This document shows, piece after piece, positions 46,992 to 58,085 of a DNA stretch of 64,000 bases. Position 1 is the first letter of the stretch; each line of letters starts with the position of its first letter. A program made the position numbers and the translations under genes. Source of the stretch: Flavobacteriaceae bacterium YJPT1-3 (lineage in GTDB: Bacteria; Bacteroidota; Bacteroidia; Flavobacteriales; Flavobacteriaceae); assembly GCA_029866965.1 (NCBI GenBank), contig CP123444.1:2273501-2337500 (forward strand), read 5' to 3'. Below the pieces are notes generated by a model that saw only the letters and a program-made list of their open reading frames with translations, ran no database searches and was not told the DNA's origin.

Positions 46992-47402
46992 ATGAGGTTC
47001 TTACTCATTTCTGTCTTCTTACTAAACTCTATGCTCAATTCACAGGCGCAAAATTCCAAAGCAGAACGCATTGTACAAAGCAACCTCGATGCCTATAATG
47101 CCCATGATATTGACGCTTTTATGAGTTTTTTCTCAGAAGACGTTCACCTTGTTAATTTTGATGATCAACAAGTCACAGCAGAAGGTATTGAAGCCGTTAG
47201 GGCCATCTACGAACCGTATTTCGAGGCGTCACCGGAACTTCATTCGAAGATCCTGACGCGTATTGTCTTTGACAATAAAGTTATTGATCACGAGTACATC
47301 ACGGGAAGATATGGGAATAATGATGCGCTCGAACTCGTTTTGATCTACGAAGTCATGCACAATAAGATCAGTCAGATTACGGTGCTACGGGAGGAAGAAT
47401 GA
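46992..47402 (+). CDS. secreted NTF2/SnoaL-like protein
   Basis: I choose ATG 46992 over one at 46938: it gives the signal peptide MRFLLISVFLLNSMLNSQAQ, and TATATTTG (46973-46980), a possible -7 box, would otherwise lie in the coding region. The remaining ~117 residues form one SnoaL/DUF4440-like cone domain (SNLDAYNAHDIDAFMSFFSE at its start). Such domains bind small ligands or catalyse simple isomerisations; none can be named here. It is 47 bp upstream of the propeller kinase gene. Confidence 0.8.
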   Translation: MRFLLISVFLLNSMLNSQAQNSKAERIVQSNLDAYNAHDIDAFMSFFSEDVHLVNFDDQQVTAEGIEAVRAIYEPYFEASPELHSKILTRIVFDNKVIDHEYITGRYGNNDALELVLIYEVMHNKISQITVLREEE

Positions 47403-47449
47403 ACCTTTCAAAATTATCATTTTCCGGTTTGAACTTGTAACTTGTCTCT

Positions 47450-50400
47450 ATGATCATACCTCGAATCGTACTGGTTTTTTGGTTACTGTTTTTTGGAACT
47501 TGTGTAGCCCAGTCTGATTTTGAGATTGTTCCTGTTCCCTTAATTACAGAAGCCGGGAGCAAGGTACAAGAGCGAAAAATGCTGCTCGATCATGACGGTT
47601 TTTTGTGGTACACCTCTAATTTGGGGCTATCTAGATTTATGGGAGATACTACTGTTTTTTACTCCTGGGAGGAAGGTCTGAATAAACGCGTATCAGAAGT
47701 ACGTCAAATACACGAAGATTCAAAGGGAAGGATCTATACTACAACTGATATTGGAGTACATCAGCTTGATCCTTTCAGCGGTGCTCAGCGATGGCATTTC
47801 TTCTTTGATGCGAAAGACTCTATAGCCCTCAAACCAACTCAGTCCATTCTAGATAGCCGTGACCAAATTTGGTCCAGTAGTTCGACCGGGGTCGTTATTT
47901 GTTTGAATTCAAGAGGTGCCACCGACTATTTTCATTTAGAATCTAATGATCCTGTAATTGATAATTCGAATTTATCAACGGTATTACACCAAGATTCGAA
48001 TGGAGGTTTATATGCGAGAAAGACCGAATCTTTCTTCGTTTATGACAATACTACTTTTAAAAAAAATGACGAAATATCTCATTGGTTGCGTAGTAATTTC
48101 GATCCAGAAAAGTATAATCTACAGGTTTTTCTTGCCGATGAATTATTTACTTCTAATTCATCTGGAGCGGTATGGCTAGAGGGAAATCGCTATCCATTTC
48201 ATTTCTCAAAAGAGCTCTCCCTCTACGTGTGGTTGTCTCCTTTAGGAAATTGGCGTAAAACGAACAATATAAATGTATGCCCTAAACCAGCAAACGCTGT
48301 ATTGATTGGTACTACAGGAACTCAGGAAAGTAACTTGTCGAGCTATCTCCTACGTGAGGGTCACACTGATGAACCACGAGCAGAAAAGAATCACAGCATT
48401 TATCTTGAAGGTTCTATTTATGACAATATTGGGGATGAAAAGGACGCCCTTTGGGTTTCGACCTCGCGAGGAATTTATCGGATAAAACAAAAAAATCCAT
48501 ATATAAAACGAATGCTTGTTTCTGAGGATCCTAATCAGTCTGTTAGCGTAAGGGATATGATAAAGGGTCCCCATGGAGATATTTATATAGGGAGTTATTC
48601 TGGCTTGTTTAAGCTCTCTACGGGTGAATCAGAACCACAACCATTCCCGATCATTCAAACTGATTTTGACGGTAAAGAACTAAGAACCATAAGAAGTATG
48701 GCTTGGGATACGGAAAATACGCTTTACGCTGTAGGGGAATCAAAAAGCGTACAGCTCATCGATCTTAGCAGTAAGACTTGTCGCTCTTTTCATTCAGATA
48801 ATGACAAACAACAAGTTTTTTACAAGATCATCAAACTCGATCAAGGCGAATACTTACTTGGAAGTTCAAGAGGGTTATGGCATTTTGATGGTAAAACTAA
48901 AGCATTTACAGACTATAGTCAGCTCAGTGAAGATGTTACTATAGAGCAAACGGATATCGTTGACTTACTCCTAGGCCAAAATAATAATTTATGGATAGTC
49001 ACATTAGACAATGGAGTTTACCTCAAAAATCTTGATTCTGGCTGGGTGACGCACATCACAGAGAATAGCGCACCCGCTAGTCTTCCCACAAATACGGTGT
49101 ACACCATAAAAGAAAACGAGAAAAACGGTCTTGTCACACTGGGAACCAATGAAGGTCTAGTCGTGTTGTCTTATGAAGACTCAATTACCTACAACAATAC
49201 AACTATTGATTGTTGTAAAAATGATCAAATTGTCGGTATCCTCGAGAGTAATGAAAGTTATTGGATGTCTACTTATGATGGTCTCAAGCGTTACGAAAAG
49301 GACGACTATTTTATTTCTGAATTTTTCGTTGAAGATGGCTTAGCGGATAATGAGTTTAATCAAGAGGCTCATTTAAAGATAAATGATACTCTTTTTTATT
49401 TTGGGGGGGTAAATGGTATCATAGAGATGAATCCCTATCGGGTGAACAAGAAAGAAGGTAATCCCCTCATCCACTTAGTAGCTATGGAGTACTACAAGGC
49501 TGATAATCTGGTATATCAGGTGACTGGCTTTCGCGAAAGTGAATATACTTTCCATATACCCTTTGAAAAGAATTTCTTTACGGCAACCTTCGCAATCAAT
49601 GATAATTTCAGACCCGAGAACGCTCAATTCGAATACCGAATTGAGGGAATTCACGATCAATGGCAACTCATGTCAGCTGATGGTCGTTTGCGCTCCTTTG
49701 GCTTAAGACCAGGAGACAATACATTGAGAGTCAGAGGGGCCAATGCATCCGGAATTCATACGGATAATGAATTAGTCCTGAATATAGAAGTCGGCCAGGT
49801 ATTCTATAAGACCTGGTGGTTCTCCTTACTGGTGGTGCTTTGCATTTTGAGTCTGCTCTACTGGCGTTTTGCAAGCAATCAGACTCGAGTAAAAAGGATC
49901 GAACGCAGGCGACTACAGCGCGCTAAACTGGAAGTGAAGGCCTTGCGGGCTCAAATGAATCCGCATTTTATTTCCAATGCCTTAAACGGCATTCAAAGCG
50001 TCATGCTCTTGAAGGGAGAAGAAGAAGCCAACCGCTACTTAGGAGCGTTTTCACGCCTGTTACGCAGCACACTGGATATGAGCAATAGCGAATTGACCGT
50101 CCTTCAGGATGAGCTGTTATACATTAATTCGTACCTAGAATTGGAACGCTTTCGACAGCAGGATTTGGAGTACAATGTGGTAGTCGATCCACAGTTGGAC
50201 TTACTGAATACAGAGGTACCTTCCATGCTTTTTCAACCCATACTGGAAAATGCCATCTTACATGGACTGGCACCAAAGAAAAATGGACGTAAGGTGTTGA
50301 ATGTCATTTTTGAGCAGCAGGACCCGAAATTGCTCTGCATTATAGAAGACAATGGGATTGGAAGAATCGCATCGGCTGAATTAAACCGACTGAAGATGAA

Positions 50401-50566
50401 GACCCATAAGTCCTGGTCAACAGCCATTCTCAATGAGCGCATTGAGATCATTAATTACTTCAATAAAAATGCCATTAACTATAATGTAGAGGATCTGCAG
50501 TCTTTTGGTGAACCTTCGGGTACTCGAGTGACTATGAAATTACCGTTAAGAGGCTTAAAATTATAA
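47450..50566 (+). CDS. two-component propeller sensor kinase, LytS-type
   Basis: The 1038-residue protein has a signal peptide (about 1-22), a long seven-bladed-propeller-type sensor (Reg_prop repeats such as DGFLWYTSNLGLSRF and DQIWSSSSTGVV, about 45-690), a Y_Y_Y-like beta domain (about 700-775), one membrane span (about 788-806) and a LytS-type His_kinase domain with His839 in RAQMNPHFISNALNGIQ, plus HATPase motifs NAILHGLAP and EDNGIGR. It should sense a periplasmic ligand and phosphorylate the LytTR regulator encoded 54 bp downstream. Copy 9 of the palindrome lies in it. Confidence 0.9.
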   Translation: MIIPRIVLVFWLLFFGTCVAQSDFEIVPVPLITEAGSKVQERKMLLDHDGFLWYTSNLGLSRFMGDTTVFYSWEEGLNKRVSEVRQIHEDSKGRIYTTTDIGVHQLDPFSGAQRWHFFFDAKDSIALKPTQSILDSRDQIWSSSSTGVVICLNSRGATDYFHLESNDPVIDNSNLSTVLHQDSNGGLYARKTESFFVYDNTTFKKNDEISHWLRSNFDPEKYNLQVFLADELFTSNSSGAVWLEGNRYPFHFSKELSLYVWLSPLGNWRKTNNINVCPKPANAVLIGTTGTQESNLSSYLLREGHTDEPRAEKNHSIYLEGSIYDNIGDEKDALWVSTSRGIYRIKQKNPYIKRMLVSEDPNQSVSVRDMIKGPHGDIYIGSYSGLFKLSTGESEPQPFPIIQTDFDGKELRTIRSMAWDTENTLYAVGESKSVQLIDLSSKTCRSFHSDNDKQQVFYKIIKLDQGEYLLGSSRGLWHFDGKTKAFTDYSQLSEDVTIEQTDIVDLLLGQNNNLWIVTLDNGVYLKNLDSGWVTHITENSAPASLPTNTVYTIKENEKNGLVTLGTNEGLVVLSYEDSITYNNTTIDCCKNDQIVGILESNESYWMSTYDGLKRYEKDDYFISEFFVEDGLADNEFNQEAHLKINDTLFYFGGVNGIIEMNPYRVNKKEGNPLIHLVAMEYYKADNLVYQVTGFRESEYTFHIPFEKNFFTATFAINDNFRPENAQFEYRIEGIHDQWQLMSADGRLRSFGLRPGDNTLRVRGANASGIHTDNELVLNIEVGQVFYKTWWFSLLVVLCILSLLYWRFASNQTRVKRIERRRLQRAKLEVKALRAQMNPHFISNALNGIQSVMLLKGEEEANRYLGAFSRLLRSTLDMSNSELTVLQDELLYINSYLELERFRQQDLEYNVVVDPQLDLLNTEVPSMLFQPILENAILHGLAPKKNGRKVLNVIFEQQDPKLLCIIEDNGIGRIASAELNRLKMKTHKSWSTAILNERIEIINYFNKNAINYNVEDLQSFGEPSGTRVTMKLPLRGLKL
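49528..49539. repeat. TTTCGCGAAA palindrome, copy 9
   Basis: Twelve-base perfect palindrome CTTTCGCGAAAG, encoding FRES in the Y_Y_Y-like part of the kinase. Confidence 0.8.
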
Positions 50567-50620
50567 TCATATTGACTATTTTTTGTCTAAATTAGAATCC
50601 GACTAATTGAGTAGGGAATC

Positions 50621-51385
50621 ATGGAAAAGCAAAGTGCCTTTATTGTGGATGACGAACAGGACAATGTTGACCTGTTAAAGCACTTCATTAGCAAGTATTG
50701 TCCTTCTGTCAAGGTAGAAGGTTGCGCCACCACCCGGGCCGATGCTGAAAAGCATTTGCAAAAAAAACTTCCCGATATACTCTTTCTGGACGTCATCCTG
50801 GATGAAGGCACCGGCTTCGATCTCCTGGAGCATATTGATTATCAAAAAACACAGATCATCTTTGTAACTGCCTATGATGAGTTTGCGATCAAGGCATTTA
50901 AATACAATGCGGTCGATTATGTGCTAAAACCCATTGAGATTTCTGAATTGATCATGGCTGTGGAACATGCCAAACAAAAGAACAGTACAAAGCATTATGT
51001 CAAGCAGAACCAGCTGGAAACCCTGATCAATGCGATTTCCAGTGAAAAGATCAGTCAGGAGTTTATTGCGGTTCCAACTACAGAGCGTATTGAGTTTCTA
51101 AAGACTTCAGAGATCATGTACTGTGCGGCTGATGGTAAGTACACCACCTTCTATATGGATAATGGTGAAGAATTCGTGTCCAGTAGAAATATTGGTGAAT
51201 ACGATGCACTTTTAGATGATCGTAACTTTTATCGCATTCATAACAGTTACCTGGTCAATCTTAATTATGTGGATAACATCAACAAGGCAGCAGGGAATTA
51301 CTGCGAACTGAAATCGGGGAAATCACTTCCAGTTGCCAAACGGCGACAGGAAAGTTTGCAGCGCTTTCTTAAACTCAAGGATTGA
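50621..51385 (+). CDS. LytTR-family response regulator
   Basis: The 254-residue protein has a receiver domain (1-120; FIVDDEQDN acidic pocket, Asp57 in LFLDVILDEGTG, Lys in DYVLKPIE) and a LytTR DNA-binding domain (about 150-250; FLKTSEIMYCAADGKYTTFY, FYRIHNSYLVNLNYVDNI). LytTR proteins bind direct repeats upstream of target genes. With the LytS-type kinase upstream it forms a complete two-component pair. Confidence 0.94.
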   Translation: MEKQSAFIVDDEQDNVDLLKHFISKYCPSVKVEGCATTRADAEKHLQKKLPDILFLDVILDEGTGFDLLEHIDYQKTQIIFVTAYDEFAIKAFKYNAVDYVLKPIEISELIMAVEHAKQKNSTKHYVKQNQLETLINAISSEKISQEFIAVPTTERIEFLKTSEIMYCAADGKYTTFYMDNGEEFVSSRNIGEYDALLDDRNFYRIHNSYLVNLNYVDNINKAAGNYCELKSGKSLPVAKRRQESLQRFLKLKD

Positions 51386-51386
51386 G

Positions 51387-51773
51387 TCAAGCCGCAGAAT
51401 TTCGCTTTTGCTTGTCTTTTTTGACCAAGATACATTTGTTCACCTCTTCATCTTTCGGGATGTGACAATACTCGGTAAAGCCTAAACCTAAAATCCACTC
51501 GCGAGATTCCTTCAATTCGTAATGACCTATGGCATAGACGGGTGTCCTGTTGTTCTTGTCGAAAGTCTTGATGAAGTGAAGTATTTTATAACCCCCAAGG
51601 TAATCCCCGTCTACAACCAACTCAGTAAAAATGGCATCAAAGCGCCGCTTTTTGATTAGGGTTTGTGCAGTCTTTAAGGTGGTCACTACCACCACCTCAT
51701 AGTCTTTTGCCTCTGAATGCATGGATTGCAGCACATTATACCGTTTTCCTATATACATATATCTTTTGGTCAT
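51387..51773 (-). CDS. receiver-like protein without phospho-acceptor Asp
   Basis: The 128-residue protein has the alternating fold of a CheY receiver (YEVVVVTTLKTAQTLIKKRR, FDAIFTELVVDGDYLGGYK, TPVYAIGHYELKES), but the acceptor Asp is Glu (FTELV) and the N-terminal acidic pair is absent (MYIGKRYN). It is therefore a pseudo-receiver, unlikely to be phosphorylated, and may bind a partner constitutively. It is convergent with the LytTR gene by 1 bp. Function is unknown. Confidence 0.7.
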   Translation of the reverse strand: MTKRYMYIGKRYNVLQSMHSEAKDYEVVVVTTLKTAQTLIKKRRFDAIFTELVVDGDYLGGYKILHFIKTFDKNNRTPVYAIGHYELKESREWILGLGFTEYCHIPKDEEVNKCILVKKDKQKRNSAA

Positions 51774-51932
51774 GCCGAACTCTCTTATTTAAATTCACCA
51801 CAAAATAAAAACAAGTTGATGGGTGTATGTGAGACCAATAAACAAACGGTAAAGCTGGGGAATAAACGGGAAGAGAATCTTAACGGATTGCTAAGTTGTT
51901 GATATACATGGGAATAATCTTACATTTTTAGG

Positions 51933-52118
51933 TCAACTCAGGGTCTTAGCCGTGATCGAGCAGTGCTCAAAATTGAGCATATCCTGAAAAATTTGGATAC
52001 CCAGTGCTCCATAGTCTGTACTAGGCTCAACGAAATCAGAGACTGCATTTCCGTATACTTTGTGTTTTGCATCCAAGATGATTAGAATAGTTGATTTCAA
52101 CGGATCAAAGACCGGCAA
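51933..52118 (-). CDS. possible small protein or gene remnant
   Basis: A 61-residue frame starting MPVFDPLKSTILIILDAKHK with a protein-like mixture of residues (VSDFVEPSTDYGALGIQIF). It has no recognised family, no membrane segment and no clear promoter, and it lies just beyond the terminator of the NHL lipoprotein gene on the same strand. It could be a remnant. Confidence 0.25.
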   Translation of the reverse strand: MPVFDPLKSTILIILDAKHKVYGNAVSDFVEPSTDYGALGIQIFQDMLNFEHCSITAKTLS

Positions 52119-52123
52119 AAGCC

Positions 52124-52158
52124 AAAAAAGCCGTACTCCTTGATTAAGAATACGGCTT
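52124..52158 (-). terminator. terminator of the NHL lipoprotein gene
   Basis: Stem AAGCCGTA / TACGGCTT (52128-52135 and 52151-52158) with a T run on the minus strand. Confidence 0.75.
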
Positions 52159-52226
52159 ATAAAACAGTTTGCTCCAATTTTATCGGAACAAGGGTATGCT
52201 CTTTTTATTCTTATTCAAAGAGCCCA

Positions 52227-53045
52227 TTAGTTTTCAAGATAAACGCTTAAAGAGCTCCCTTTATAATTGGTAACATAGAGTTTCCCATTGATCACTAGCA
52301 GATCGGTGGGTTTATTGATCTGGGTCGAAAGCTCTTGAAGTTTATTCCCTCCCAGATCGAAAACCAATACTCTGCTGTTTTCGAAATCGGTCAAGAATAC
52401 GTATGCTTCACTTACATAGATTCCGGTAGCTGCATTTAAACCATCATCCTGTCCCATTTGCAGTAGGAAACGTCCTGATTTATCAAAGACTTGTGCCCGG
52501 TTATTATAGGCGTCAGCCACATAAATCTTGTCCCCGGTCAATTGTACATCGGTAGGATAATAAAAATCTCCTTCCTCTTTACCCTCTTGTCCAAAGCTGA
52601 TATAATTGGTGCCATCCGTGGTGTATAAAATGCGATGATTGTAAAAATCAGCTATGGCTATCTCTGAACCTCGGTGGGAGACCCCGGCAGGCGCATCTAA
52701 GGAATCCTGCAATGCAAGATTTTCTTGTTTTTCGTTGCTGTATTTTACAATTTCATCATTTCCATATTGCGGAATGAGCAGGCTGTTTGCTGATCCCGAA
52801 ATGTGCATAGGCCGGTCCAAACTATCGATCTCTGTCTTAATGAGTCCGGTGGAGTCCATGCGAACCACCCGATTGTGGTCACCGTCGCTTAACCAAATTC
52901 CTTTATTGGTCATTGCAATACCAATGGGATTGACACCCTCTACGATAATCTCTTGCTCAAAAGTCCAACCCTGGGTTTTCTCTTGTGGTTGGCAACTGGC
53001 CAGCAAAAGTAGTAGCGCGCTAAAATATAGAATTCGTTCTAACAT
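52227..53045 (-). CDS. NHL-repeat lipoprotein
   Basis: The 272-residue protein has a lipoprotein signal (Cys18 in LLLLASCQPQ) and about five NHL repeats forming a beta-propeller; clear ones are EIAIADFYNHRILYTTDG and KIYVADAYNNRAQVFDKSG. NHL propellers outside the cytoplasm usually bind other proteins. It ends with a terminator and shows no operon with the metal-binding genes upstream. Confidence 0.85.
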   Translation of the reverse strand: MLERILYFSALLLLLASCQPQEKTQGWTFEQEIIVEGVNPIGIAMTNKGIWLSDGDHNRVVRMDSTGLIKTEIDSLDRPMHISGSANSLLIPQYGNDEIVKYSNEKQENLALQDSLDAPAGVSHRGSEIAIADFYNHRILYTTDGTNYISFGQEGKEEGDFYYPTDVQLTGDKIYVADAYNNRAQVFDKSGRFLLQMGQDDGLNAATGIYVSEAYVFLTDFENSRVLVFDLGGNKLQELSTQINKPTDLLVINGKLYVTNYKGSSLSVYLEN

Positions 53046-53126
53046 AATTTCTTGATTTAAAAGGTTCCGACTTGTCGCTTCAAGCGATCAAGCCGAAACC
53101 TAGCCTTTATCTAGGGATGAAAGGCG

Positions 53127-53759
53127 TTATTGATTTACACGTTCATATTTGCAGCAACCGGGTAGATCTGCATATTTTTTATCGGTTGCTTGATGTGCTT
53201 TCGTATCGTGACCGGCCTTTGCGACGGTTCGCTGAATGTCGTCCATAGTGGTTTGACTGCGATCGTAAGTAACCTTCATCAACTTGGTGTTCTTATCCCA
53301 GGCTGCTTCGGTCACACCGCTCAATCCTTCTGCTGCATTGACTATACGAGCCTCGCACATTTCACAATTACCCGCTACAAAAACCTGCTGCGTTTTCACT
53401 TCACTGGTGGCCGACAATTGGGTATTGTTGGCCGATTTCTCTTCCACCTTGCCGTCGGCTCGGGTGATCTTTGCAGTGATGGGGGTATAGCCCGCTTTTT
53501 CTACTTGCTTGATCACCGCAGCCATACTCAAGGCTTTCTCGGTAGGATAATTAAAACTAAAGTCACCGGTTTCAATGTCGATCTTTACATCTCTGATTCC
53601 TCTAAATTCTTTGAACTTCTTTTCTAAGCCATAGGCGCAGAAAGGACATCCCAATCCGTCTACCTGAACCTCAAAGGCATCTCTGTCATTTTGTGCATTT
53701 GCCGTTAGACCCGTGGTAAGCATAACCAGCAGACTAACTAATAGGGTTATTGATTTCAT
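53127..53759 (-). CDS. secreted protein with two heavy-metal-associated domains
   Basis: I start at ATG 53759 (MKSITLLVSLLVMLTTGLTA, a clear signal peptide); a longer frame to 53807 would overlap the next gene. The 210-residue protein has two HMA domains: the first with GLGCPFCAYGLEKKF, the second with GNCEMCEARIVNAA, both CxxC metal sites. A final GCCKYERVNQ adds two cysteines. HMA domains bind Cu(I), Zn or Hg; no P-type ATPase is nearby. With the barrel-like and HYC_CC_PP genes upstream it suggests a periplasmic metal-handling group. Confidence 0.85.
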   Translation of the reverse strand: MKSITLLVSLLVMLTTGLTANAQNDRDAFEVQVDGLGCPFCAYGLEKKFKEFRGIRDVKIDIETGDFSFNYPTEKALSMAAVIKQVEKAGYTPITAKITRADGKVEEKSANNTQLSATSEVKTQQVFVAGNCEMCEARIVNAAEGLSGVTEAAWDKNTKLMKVTYDRSQTTMDDIQRTVAKAGHDTKAHQATDKKYADLPGCCKYERVNQ

Positions 53760-53784
53760 AATTATATTCTTTTTAAATTTTTCA

Positions 53785-54570
53785 TTAGAGCACATAGCGT
53801 GTGCCAATTAAAAGGGAGTAATTGAGTGCATTATTTTGGTTCAGCGCATTGTTTTGCATACCATCCTGAACTAGGGGGAGCTGAATGGCGACCTCCCAGG
53901 TCCAGTGTTTTCTGGCGTACTGAATGCCTTGCGCATACAGTAGCATATAGGCATCCCGCTCCACAAACCATTCGCTACTGTATTCAAAATACAGATTTAG
54001 CTGGTTCACCGGGTAAGTGGGCTTCAACAGGGGTAATCCAAAGCCCAATTTGTACTGAAATTTATCTAAGGTCCCATCAGGAATCCAATTGTATCCTATT
54101 TCATTGGAGATACCAAACTTTAGCGATTCATAGCCGGCGACAACGCCGTAGTATCCGGCATATTTGTCTATGCTGATACCATCTAAGTCCAAAGCTTCAC
54201 CGGTAGGTAGCGTTTGTAGCGTTTTGGCCACCATTCTAAACGTCTTTCCCGTTCCATCCTTGCGATAGAATTGATACTTGGCTAAAAGGTTAATATCTCC
54301 CAGAGTGTTTCCGCTGCCGCGCTCATCCTTAAAATCATAATGTACAAATGGGATGTGTACAGCAACTAAACTATTCGAACTGGGTAAATAATGAGCCATT
54401 AGCGGAGCTCTTACAAAGGTTCCGGCCTCGGTGTTTCTGATCTCAGTCAACGTTTTGAACGTAAAACTGTTACCTCCGAGCATGATGGGTTTGTCCGCAG
54501 TAATGGGTGGTCCTTGGGTGTATGCTTTCGCGAAAGCGAAAACGGATAAAATCCAAATTAAATGTTTCAT
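53785..54570 (-). CDS. outer-membrane barrel-like protein, metal-cluster associated
   Basis: The 261-residue protein has a signal peptide (about 1-19, ending AYTQ) and alternating amphipathic strands (FRMVAKTLQTLPTGEAL, FKFGISNEIGYNW-like, NQLNLYFEYSSEW) ending in SLLIGTRYVL, an outer-membrane-like terminal aromatic strand. It resembles small barrel proteins found beside metal-resistance genes in Bacteroidota. It precedes the HMA gene by about 25 bp. Copy 10 of the palindrome lies within its signal peptide and encodes FAFAKA. Confidence 0.75.
   Translation of the reverse strand: MKHLIWILSVFAFAKAYTQGPPITADKPIMLGGNSFTFKTLTEIRNTEAGTFVRAPLMAHYLPSSNSLVAVHIPFVHYDFKDERGSGNTLGDINLLAKYQFYRKDGTGKTFRMVAKTLQTLPTGEALDLDGISIDKYAGYYGVVAGYESLKFGISNEIGYNWIPDGTLDKFQYKLGFGLPLLKPTYPVNQLNLYFEYSSEWFVERDAYMLLYAQGIQYARKHWTWEVAIQLPLVQDGMQNNALNQNNALNYSLLIGTRYVL
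54524..54537. repeat. TTTCGCGAAA palindrome, copy 10
   Basis: Fourteen-base perfect palindrome GCTTTCGCGAAAGC within the signal-peptide codons of the barrel-like gene. Confidence 0.8.
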
Positions 54571-54637
54571 GTGATTTGTTTTGATGTTACGTAAAAGACC
54601 AGATCGGTCCTCGAGCTTGAATGAACAGCTCTGAACA

Positions 54638-55057
54638 TCAAATCAAATAAGTCTCATGCATCACCTGAAGGTCATATATGAGTAAGGGAGGGGAGTAAAA
54701 GGTAAAGGGAGCTGGGCGATGAATATTTCCATAGTCAAATTCATTAGCAAAGGAAATGATTGTCCAATGGGCAAAGTCGGGTTGGAGATCGAGCAATGGC
54801 TTACTGGGACTGAGGTCTTCATGACCTTCAGCGAGCCATTGCTTCTCAGAGCAACAGGATGCCAAAACCACCGTTTCTTCACAACTGGAAGATGCGGAAA
54901 ATTGTTCCATTCCGCAGGCCTTAGCCTCAGTACCAAGTGCGACATCCACCAACATATCCCCGCAATAGTGCATGGATACACTGAAAGAGGTCGTCGAAAA
55001 GAGCACAAGCAACGCCATGCTCACGGTTAACCATCGATGGAATCTATTTTTCATCAC
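54638..55057 (-). CDS. HYC_CC_PP family protein
   Basis: The 139-residue protein has a hydrophobic leader (about 8-28), then MHYCGDMLVDV and VVLASCCSEKQW, the His-Tyr-Cys and Cys-Cys motifs that define the HYC_CC_PP family, with a proline-rich end (FTFYSPPLLIYD). Members are small secreted proteins often next to heavy-metal efflux or outer-membrane genes in Bacteroidota; metal binding by the His and Cys is inferred. It sits upstream of the barrel-like and HMA genes and probably shares their transcript. Confidence 0.85.
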   Translation of the reverse strand: MMKNRFHRWLTVSMALLVLFSTTSFSVSMHYCGDMLVDVALGTEAKACGMEQFSASSSCEETVVLASCCSEKQWLAEGHEDLSPSKPLLDLQPDFAHWTIISFANEFDYGNIHRPAPFTFYSPPLLIYDLQVMHETYLI

Positions 55058-55224
55058 CCGCGAAAATAGTCAGCAAAATCCCGATTTCAAAATTATAGAA
55101 CCTATTTAACGAAACCTTTGGAAAGGTATACTCCCGTACTGTAAGCTGCGTGCTAGCCTAATGGATAAATTCATGAGCGTAAGTCTTTGAAAGAGTAATG
55201 AAAACGGGCAAGAGTCAGCTTCAG

Positions 55225-58034
<2,810 letters not shown>

Positions 58035-58053
58035 TTGTGCCTGCACAGATTAG

Positions 58054-58083
58054 AAAAGTGACCTCTTGGGGTCACTTTTTTTT
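58054..58083 (+). terminator. katG terminator, also end of the convergent operon
   Basis: Ten-base stem AAAAGTGACC / GGTCACTTTT with a 6-base loop and T run; the A-rich other side can also end the minus-strand operon that stops at 58086. Confidence 0.9.
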
Positions 58084-58085
58084 GC

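Larger units (their letters stand above)
51774..52226. other. stretch without firm genes
   Basis: Holds a terminator at 52124-52158 and one short reading frame at 51933-52118 on the minus strand (next entry). The rest, 51774-51932, is AT-rich; it probably carries the promoter of the pseudo-receiver gene, but no clear box was seen. Confidence 0.5.
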
